From Zerene cesonia (lineage: Eukaryota; Arthropoda; Insecta; Lepidoptera; Pieridae): a stretch of 64,000 nucleotides of DNA. The stretch lies in assembly GCF_012273895.1 (NCBI RefSeq), contig NC_052130.1, forward strand, positions 806,001 through 870,000, read 5' to 3'. Of the stretch, positions 56,792 through 64,000 are shown piece after piece. Each line of letters starts with the position of its first letter. Position 1 is the first letter of the stretch. Under the pieces are notes generated by a model. The model saw nothing but the letters and a program-made list of their open reading frames with translations. It had not been told where the DNA came from and ran no database searches. The position numbers and the translations under genes were made by a program.

Positions 56792-56842
56792 ACAGAAGTG
56801 TCACAGAACATTCTAGAACATTCTGGAACATTCCAAAAATCT
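56792..56842 (+). promoter_or_regulatory. Perfect heat-shock element array in a short repeat, copy 1
   Basis: 56806-56833 reads GAAcaTTCtaGAAcaTTC + tgGAAcaTTC: six contiguous, correctly spaced nGAAn units in alternating orientation, the ideal HSF trimer target. The surrounding ~50 bp (acagaagtgtca...ttccaaaaatct) recurs at 61321-61371. No supported gene lies next to it. Confidence 0.6.
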
Positions 56843-56911
56843 TGCGTGAAAAATTCAATTATACTTAGACATATACAGTACAATATTCTATGTGATGCAT
56901 TCAAATATAGT

Positions 56912-57123
56912 TGTTGACTCTGTGGTTAAGGGCTCGGACTTTAATCGAAAGCTGGGTTTCGAGAACAGACGAACGTGATAGAAATAAATTGATTTTCCAA
57001 TTTCTCTGAACATTATAAAATAACGTGAGGAGACCGGCACGTCCAAAAATCTAAACTTCAACAATATCCGCCAATACGCTAGCCCTGCGGTAGAAACAAA
57101 TATGACCTGATGATGATGATTTA
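56912..57123 (+). repeat. SINE-1, internally deleted
   Basis: 'actctgtggttaagggctcg' (head), 'gaaagctgggtttcgagaac' (B box), 'gtgaggagaccggcacgtcc', and the tail 'acctgatgatgatga'. Confidence 0.7.
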
Positions 57124-57577
57124 AACATAGTCAATAGTAATAAATCTACACCTAGGTATATACTATGCGAGTCAGCATTATTCATATATTTTTAATTTCT
57201 TTCAAGCTTTATATTATAGCAAATATTTTCAGAACTGATATAGGGAAACGCTATTTAAACTAAAAACAATAAAAACCTGTACAGGAATTCACAAATATGA
57301 AACGTTATTGAAACTCACTATAATGACATAGGCAGATTATAAATTAATACAGTATTTCATGAAATACTCATTAATTTTAATTAAAATTATGATATCACGT
57401 GCATAGTTGTTAATGCAAAATGCTATATACTAAATCAGATAATAACGATTTTAATAGACAATTATTTAATAAATGAATAATCTTCAGATATTCTCTTGTG
57501 TTTTATAAACTTTAATTTTACTCCGCTATCCGCTTTGCTTGTAATCTCATCGCATATAAACATAGCCTTATCGTAAT

Positions 57578-58300
57578 AAAAAATCGGACAAGTGCGAGTC
57601 GGACTCGCACCACTTAGTGTTCCGTACAATCTAAAAGAGCAAAAGCATAAAATTGTCTCCAATTTACGTCCGTGTTTGCTTGACTTCGAATTTTCAACCA
57701 TTTTTTTATGTCATAGCGGGCAACTGAGCTGGTGGTTCTCCTGATGGTAAGCGATCACCACTGCCCATGAATATTCGCAGAGGTAGTGCCTCTACGAATG
57801 CGCTACCCGCTTTTATGGGTAAGGGAAAAGGAAAGGATTAACGAATGGAAAGATGGAATGGACTTGGACAGGTGAGGAAAAGGAAACGGACCTACGGCTC
57901 CCCCACTCACAGTACGAAACACATTAGCCTGCCATGCCATGTTATGCCACTATTTCACGCCGGTTTTCTGTGGTACTTCCCCGGTGCGAGCTGACCCATT
58001 CGTGCCGGTGCGTGCTCGACTCCCACAACCTACTACAATAGGACTGAATCGATTCTGGATCATTCTTGTTTATTTGAAAGCTAGTGCTTCCCGTGTGGTG
58101 CCATTTTAATACCATTTAAAAAAAAATATCTTACTATAGCTGCAACAGAAAAACACTACCTCTAATCGACTGTCAAGCTATCAGGGGTCATGAGCAACAG
58201 CCTGGCGATAAACGGATAGACAAACAGGCGAGCAGCGAAGTCTAAGTCATAATATGATTCCGTTTTACTCATCGTGTACGGAACCCTAAAAAAACGGAAA
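57578..58300. repeat. Repeat L, split by a PA retroposon
   Basis: The left part begins 'aaaaatcggacaagtgcgag', includes the palindrome GTGCGAGTCGGACTCGCAC (57588-57606) and 'gtgttccgtac'. The right part (58030-58300) has 'gcgataaacggatagacaaa', 'cagcgaagtctaagtc' and ends 'gtacggaaccctaaaaa'. This repeat type is common in Lepidoptera. Its class is unresolved here. Confidence 0.6.
57703..58030 (-). mobile_element. PA retroposon, full length, inserted in repeat L
   Basis: A T-run and 'atgtcatagcgggcaactga' mark the 3' end. It ends 'gctcgactcccacaa'. A small internal duplication is present near 57930 (gcctgccatgccatgttatg). Confidence 0.75.
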
Positions 58301-58560
58301 AGAACCTAACGCAAACACTTGCAAGCCATTAAAATATTAATTTTAAAATAGCCCGGAATACCGTGTGTTTATATTAGTAATTAGCTGCAAACTGTAATTA
58401 TTTATGTACCCCACTTTACGTATGCAGCAATTTATCGGCGAATAAAAATATTTGCGTATTTGTTTGCATATATATCGCGAACCACGCGAACTTATTGTGT
58501 TTATTTACGTTACTTTAAACATAGACCTTTTTATATTTTGTCGCATACGCAAACGTTTTA

Positions 58561-58690
58561 ACCGACTTCAAAAAAGAAGGAGGAGAACAGCCACCTGTGT
58601 CTTGCCACACTGAGACTTTTATTTTACTTCAACGGGAATCGAATTCAGGACCCTTCGGCTCTACGCTCGCGTTTAGCTCGAGTTTAATAG
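58561..58690 (-). repeat. Repeat E start plus SINE-2 fragment
   Basis: 58561-58585 is 'accgacttcaaaaaagaagg' (E, plus orientation). 58590-58690 is a reversed SINE-2 with 'gggaatcgaattcaggaccc' (B box) and 'tctacgctcgcgtttagc'. Confidence 0.5.
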
Positions 58691-59194
58691 ATGTTATTAC
58701 ACCTCTTCAATCACTCTACTTATCAAAAAAAATCCCATCAAAATCCGCTATGTATTTTTAAAGATACACATATAAGGACAGACGTGGGAATTACTTTGCT
58801 TCATACTATATAGTGAAAAAATGCATCTAGATTAACACAAACTAAAACACTTGAAAGTCTCATCTCATTTACCATTTTCTAAAGGAACAGCATCCGAACT
58901 CTTTATCTAACCATCTTAAATATAACTAAAAATAAATGCCTTACAAACTCTCTTTGTCACTGTTAAGCGAATGTTTCTTCATTAGCAAAACAAAGCTTGA
59001 TTTAAATTTCGTCGTCTCACGAAACGGGGTGGCGTTTTTGTTTGAGTTTGATGTAATTAACATCTATTTTAACCGACTGCGACACAAAGGGGCGACCTTT
59101 GATTTTGTGATATGACCCGATGGACATATCGTTTCGTACAATCACAGATAACGTGCTGTACTAGTAGATTGATAGCTTTTAAATAACTTCGATG

Positions 59195-59430
59195 GCTTTT
59201 ATGTCAGCGTCGGCAATGGAGCTGGTGGGTCTGTTGGTAAGCGCTACTACCGCCCATGAATATTTGGAAAGGCGTAAGGTCAATTGTAGACCTCTAGCTC
59301 CTAACCTGTACCTCGATTGACTTCAAATTGGAAAGGGATTAAGAAAGGATTTACGAGAGGAATAAATGAAACGACTGGGAAGGGTATGGAAAGGATACGG
59401 GCCTGGGATATGGGCTTACAATGTACATAA
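59195..59430 (-). repeat. PA retroposon, variant, degenerate
   Basis: 'tatgtcagcgtcggcaatgg', 'ggtaagcgctactaccgccc' and 'aaattggaaagggattaaga' are the reversed landmarks. It belongs to the GCCGACG-tail variant with 37013. Confidence 0.6.
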
Positions 59431-59951
59431 CATGTGTTCGTAATTTTTTTATTCATTTGTTTTAAATGAAATAATAACTTCAACGGATTATTGAATTCTG
59501 CTCTTGTAGTTTTCGCCTAATAATTTTTATTTTATAGAAACACAATACATAATATAACACAATATATAAAATTATTTACAGATGCGAGAAATATTTTAAT
59601 TACACTTGCATGGTTCAAAATTATATGCCAGTTGAAAGACATAAAAGATAATAATATGTTTACATGTCAAAGTATTTTATAGATAACCATAAAAACACGT
59701 TTCCCGCCGTTTTCGGCCATTTTTCCTGCATATATAACATGGACAATTACCATGGAATCTGACCCTAATTATGTAAACGAGTTAAATGCAAACGATTAAA
59801 TTATAACGCGATGCTCCCCGGCTCCCGCCCCCCGCTGGGGTATGGGACAAATGCATTGATTTTCTAAACTTCATTTAATGTAACCGTTTTAACGTTGATG
59901 CAAATTTTGTATGTTTGTATTTGAGGTCACGTGTCCCCAATATATTCCTTT
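59431..59951. other. Intergenic, nothing recognised
   Basis: AT-rich except for a C-rich patch at about 59810-59842 (ctccccggctcccgcccccc). No gene supported. Confidence 0.45.
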
Positions 59952-60153
59952 ACTAGCTGCGCCCCGCGGTTTCACCCGCTTAAGTCCGTATCCCGTAGGA
60001 ATATCGGGATAAAAAGTTGCCTATATGTTATTCCAGTTGTCCAGCTATCTGCTTACCAAATTTCATTGCAATCGGTTCAGTAGTTTTTGCGTGAAAGAGT
60101 AACAAACATCCATACATCCATACAAACTTTCGCATTTATAATATTAATAGGAT
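59952..60153 (-). mobile_element. Lep1-type Helitron copy, full length
   Basis: It starts actagctgcgccccgcggtt and ends tttataatattaataggat. Confidence 0.8.
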
Positions 60154-60158
60154 TGCGA

Positions 60159-60192
60159 ACTAGCTGTGCCCCGTGGATTCACCCGCGAGCAA
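60159..60192 (-). mobile_element. Lep1 3' terminus, solo
   Basis: 'aactagctgtgccccgtgga' followed by 'ttcacccgcgagc' is the hairpin/CTAG end of a second Lep1. It abuts the head of the 59952 copy in the same orientation. Confidence 0.6.
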
Positions 60193-60961
60193 AACAGAGA
60201 AAGACAAACTTTTGAGAGTTTTTTTTATGAGCAATTTTATCACTCTGGTCTTCATCTATTTCCGATCCAAATTACATCCAAATCGATCGTGAGCATCTGA
60301 AGGTTTTACAAACAGATAGACTATTCAAATACCAGGAATAATACAAGCTTTATTTGATAAACCTCGCTAATACCACACATAATAACCGTTATAACATATC
60401 GGTATGTAATACCGGTATATCATTATCCGTTACACCCGATTAACTCCGGTAACAATATCGTTATTCGATACTCATTATTTTCGTATCGGCCCACAGTATT
60501 GAATTATGTTGAAAAAATAATTAATGAAGCTTAATGTGAAATTATTTATCAGCAGTTTAATATGTTATGAGGCTGTTACATTTTCCATGGAGCGAAATTG
60601 AATTCTGTGATTGAATTTAATTTATATTTAAATGCAATTTGAGGACAGCTTTTAGCTACAATTTGTATATTATATGCTCGTAATGGGGCATGGGGCAAAA
60701 GATTTTTTCGTAGGTACCAGATAACTTACTTACTTACTTACTTTAATCTTATTATCTTAATATACATTATCTTATACGACTTTTGCTGCAGTGAGATCTC
60801 GGATTTTATTAAAATGTACTTATTGTATACAAACGAACGAAAAGGCTTTAATAAAAATAAAACATACATTATTTTCCTTCTCAAAAACATAAGAATATCT
60901 CAAAAAATTTGTATGACAGGACAGTTAGCTAAATTAATCCTTCGAAAACGTTTCATTTGAT
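60193..60961. other. Intergenic, nothing recognised
   Basis: No gene. There is an ACTT microsatellite (acttacttacttacttac) at about 60725-60742. A stretch at 60390-60480 is rich in 'ataaccggt'-like motifs. Confidence 0.45.
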
Positions 60962-61169
60962 AATCCTACTAACATTATGAATGCGAAAGTTTGTGAGGAT
61001 GTGTGTTTGTGTGTTTGTTACTCTTTCGCGCAGAAAGTACTGAACCGATTGCAATTAAACTTGGTACGTAGACAGCTGGACAACTGGTATAACATATAGG
61101 CAACTTTTTATACCGATATTCCTATGGGATACGGACGTACGCGGGTGAAATCGCGGGCCACAGCTAGTA
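60962..61169 (+). mobile_element. Lep1-type Helitron copy, full length
   Basis: It starts atcctactaacattatgaat and ends gcgggtgaaatcgcgggccacagctagt. Confidence 0.8.
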
Positions 61170-61320
61170 ACTAATAATAATACGGTGTAGGCTGCTTAAA
61201 TGTTATATCCAGTGATTACTATTATTTTAAATGTTTGTCTTGTTTGGCAGTATAAGAGCATATATACTCGAGTATCACATAAACTATAATAATCAAAATA
61301 AAAAAAAAAACAACTCAATA

Positions 61321-61371
61321 ACAGAAGTGTCATAGAACATTCGAGAACATTCTGGAACATTCCAGAAATCT
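61321..61371 (+). promoter_or_regulatory. Perfect heat-shock element array in a short repeat, copy 2
   Basis: 61335-61367 carries seven contiguous nGAAn units: GAAcaTTCgaGAAcaTTC + tgGAAcaTTCcaGAA. Same orientation and flanks as the copy at 56792. No supported gene is adjacent. Confidence 0.6.
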
Positions 61372-61601
61372 CCGCTGTATCCGTTGCCAAACTTAATGTA
61401 TCTTTTAACGGAACAAATAACCTTTCCGTCCACTTAAAGCCATAAGGGAAGCAAACAAGTCGACTCGTAAAGCGATGGAAATTTTCTCATAATGTCCCTT
61501 CAGACCTTTTTGTTGGCCTCTAGTGTAAAATGGAGTGAAATTTCGCGCGTGTCATTGAATTGTTAGATCGCCTGGATGCGTCTATGGTTAGATATATTGA
61601 T

Positions 61602-61785
61602 TACTAGTTGTTCGCCTTGCTTCGCCCGTGGTACATACATAGCCTGTCACTCAGTGACTTGCAAGGTTTCTAATGGTGAAAGAATGTTTGAAATTTGTCC
61701 AATAGTTTTAAGTGAAAACGTTTGAAAGAGTTACAAACATTCGTCCATGCATACTTACAAACTTTTGCATTTATAATATTAATCG
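61602..61785 (-). repeat. HH Helitron-like element
   Basis: It starts tactagttgttcgccttgct, includes 'gtggtacatacatagcctgt', and ends 'tgcatttataatattaat'. Confidence 0.65.
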
Positions 61786-62495
61786 CATAGTATTTGTTAT
61801 TTCATTTTTACCCATACTGAGGGAGTTGTGAATTTTTTTAAATACCGACCTATTTAATAATGACCGATTTTCATCAATTAGAAAATCAAGGGTTTGCAAA
61901 TAAAGAAAAAAAGCATTGAAATCGGCCCATCCGTTTGAACCACGATGTCACATACAAACATAAACGTCAAACTTATAACTCCCCTTTTTTATTAAAACAA
62001 TGGCTAGTTTCTTCAAATACATCGCAAACTTGTACAAAACTAAACACGAACTATTTTGCATCCAGTACCCCTATATCCATGTACAAACGTTTTGTCACGG
62101 GCGTAGGGTCGGAAAAAAAAGCTGCGAATGAATGCGAACGTATGTCATTTGTTGGGTAATGTCTGACCTTACGCCTTCTAGCCGAGACTCCGAATATTTT
62201 TAGCCTATTGTAGTTTTCTAGACACGCTAGGCTTTGTAAATGACAGTCAATCTATTGATATTTGTCTATAGCTAACAAACTTCCGTTCTATGTCATATTT
62301 CAAGACCTACAACACGATAAGAAATTTTATTAAACTAGGTTTAGATTTCTATTATAGCTTTGCCTGTTTCAGAAGTGTTTCTTCCCGATACAGTACAGAT
62401 AAAGTGCAATATCTGAGTTGAGTTGCAATTTTAGATTCAGAAGTTATTGATTTTTTATATACTAGTACAAAGAATATATATCTAATATAGTTTAT
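61786..62495. other. Intergenic, nothing recognised
   Basis: No supported gene. The phrase 'gctttgtaaatgac' at 62230 also occurs at 31686. The match is too short to define a repeat. Confidence 0.45.
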
Positions 62496-62700
62496 ACTAG
62501 CTGCGCCCCGCGGTTTTACTCGCGTCAGTCCGTATCCCTTATGAATATCGGGGTAAAAGGTTGTCTATATGTTATTCCAGTTGTCCAGCTGTCTACGTAC
62601 CAAATTTCATTGCAATCGGTTCAGTAGTTTTTGCGTGAAAGAGCAACAAATACACACACATCCTTACAAACTTTCGCATTTATAATATTAGTAGGATTAG
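62496..62700 (-). mobile_element. Lep1-type Helitron copy, full length
   Basis: It starts actagctgcgccccgcggtt and ends tttataatattagtaggat, followed by an extra 'tagtaggat'. Confidence 0.8.
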
Positions 62701-63106
62701 TAGGATTAAACGAAACCAAATATTATAATGTCAAACATAAAAAATCCATTTAGCATCATCCATCATGATTTTAGAATTAAAATTGTTTAATTCCATGCAT
62801 CCATTATTTAAACACGAACAAATTTATATAATTCCAAATTCAAACGTACATTCTCTATGGCCGCACTGAAAAACATTTTATGACTGTAGATAACAGAGCG
62901 GTGTAGCAAAGAGGTAGATTGTAAATTCAGTTTGCATAATCTGTGCCTTTGTAGCAGAGATAATAAATTATGAACCAACCCGTTGAGTTGAGCTTAAACG
63001 GTTTTACGCGGGAATGCAAGTGTGACGTCATGAATAACAAGTATTCTTTAACAGGATCCCTTACTGATAAGCTATAGCTGAGGATTGATGGTATACGAGG
63101 AATATT
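62701..63106. other. Intergenic, nothing recognised
   Basis: No supported gene, RNA or shared repeat. Confidence 0.5.
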
Positions 63107-63402
63107 CATCATCAGCCCATATGTTCCCACTGTTGGGACACAGGCCTCCTATGAGGGTTCAGGCCATAATCCACCACGCTGGCCAAGTGCGGGTTGGCAG
63201 ATTTCACATGTCATCGAACTTTTGATTCTCGGACATGCCGGTTTCCTCACGATGTTTTCCTTCACCGTTTTAAGCAGTGGTGATGTTATCAACATGTGCA
63301 GATAAATTGATAAATCAATTTATTTCCTGCACGCTCGCCTGGTCTCGAACCCCGACTTATCAATTTTGAGGTCCGAGGTTCTCACCACTGAAACACTCAC
63401 CG
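63107..63402 (-). mobile_element. SINE-1 (tRNA-derived), full length
   Basis: It begins 'catcatcagcccatatgttc' (reversed tail) and ends with the tRNA-like head: 'gtctcgaaccccgac' (B-box complement) and 'gaggttctcaccactga'. Very similar to the 55474 copy. Confidence 0.8.
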
Positions 63403-63691
63403 CTTTTAATTTAAATACCATATTTTATTAATCCCCTTAAATTTGATTCAAATCGTTTCAATGGTTTAGGCGTAAAGAGACAGACAGGCGATAATTTCAC
63501 ATTTACATTATTTGTGGATATATTTATGATTTGAAAATTTTCGAAGACTTCATAATGACACAGACATACACACAAATATGCTTATTCAACTCCAGTCCTT
63601 TTATTCATTTAAACATCTTTAAGTATATTAGGATAGCGTTTATAACTATAAACCTCTTTTTAGTAGATATATTACTATCTGTGCTTTCTAC

Positions 63692-63893
63692 ATCCTACTA
63701 ATATTATAAATGCGAAAGTTTGTAAGGATGTGTGTGTGTTTGTTGCTTTTTCGCACAAAAACTATTGAACCGATTGCAATGAAATTTGGTACGTAGATAG
63801 CTGGACAGCTGGAATAACATATAGGCAACTTTTTATCCCGATATTCCTACGGGATACGGACTTACGCGGGTGAAACCGCGCGGCGCAGCTAGT
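63692..63893 (+). mobile_element. Lep1-type Helitron copy, full length
   Basis: It starts atcctactaatattataaat and ends gtgaaaccgcgcggcgcagctagt. The hairpin matches that of the 43034 copy exactly, including the shared CGCGCGGCGC change. Confidence 0.85.
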
Positions 63894-64000
63894 CTTTTAT
63901 AAATTACGTGTCACGTTATTCGTGCGCGATAGAATCCTAAACTCCTCAACCGATTTTAATCAAATTTGAACACTATAGTTTATATTATTTCAATTACTAA

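Overview
The window is nuclear DNA of a moth or butterfly (Lepidoptera). Three things point that way: many copies of short interspersed repeats typical of Lepidoptera (above all a ~200 bp Helitron-like element resembling Lep1, with the 3' hairpin/CTAGT end), tRNA-derived SINEs of lepidopteran type, and two genes of the ommochrome-binding protein family, known from Manduca haemolymph. The DNA is AT-rich, has one 10-base assembly gap, and is very gene-poor.

Layout. 1-13 kb: repeats only (Helitron-like elements, SINEs, poly(A)-ended retroposons), plus a GC-rich patch near 8.4 kb. 13.09-13.18 kb: an intron-containing tRNA-Ile(UAU) gene on the minus strand. 13-50 kb: repeats, many nested or chimeric, with remnants of two non-LTR retrotransposons at 39.2-39.7 kb. 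50.9-54.2 kb: the only convincing protein-coding locus, two tandem minus-strand paralogues of secreted ommochrome-binding proteins (282 and 300 residues). 54-64 kb: repeats again, including two copies of a short repeat that carries perfect heat-shock-element arrays.

How the genes work together. Both proteins have a signal peptide, the same four-fold repeat and matching cysteines, so they are an old tandem duplication of a secreted pigment-binding protein. The proximal gene (50.9 kb) probably has a non-coding first exon and a 5'UTR intron that now holds a fold-back element. The distal gene (53.2 kb) may be a single exon with its own TATA-like box. Divergence between the two is high, so different ligands or tissues are possible, but this is inference.

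Repeat labels used below. Lep1 = the ~200 bp Helitron-like family. HB, HC, HD, HH, HK, HT = other short families that end in CTAGT. SINE-1 and SINE-2 = tRNA-derived SINEs. PA = poly(A)-ended retroposon. E, F, G, J, L, S = other dispersed repeats, unclassified. For CTAGT-ended elements, '+' means the CTAGT end is on the right. No prokaryotic features, rRNA, CRISPR array or intact autonomous transposase was seen.
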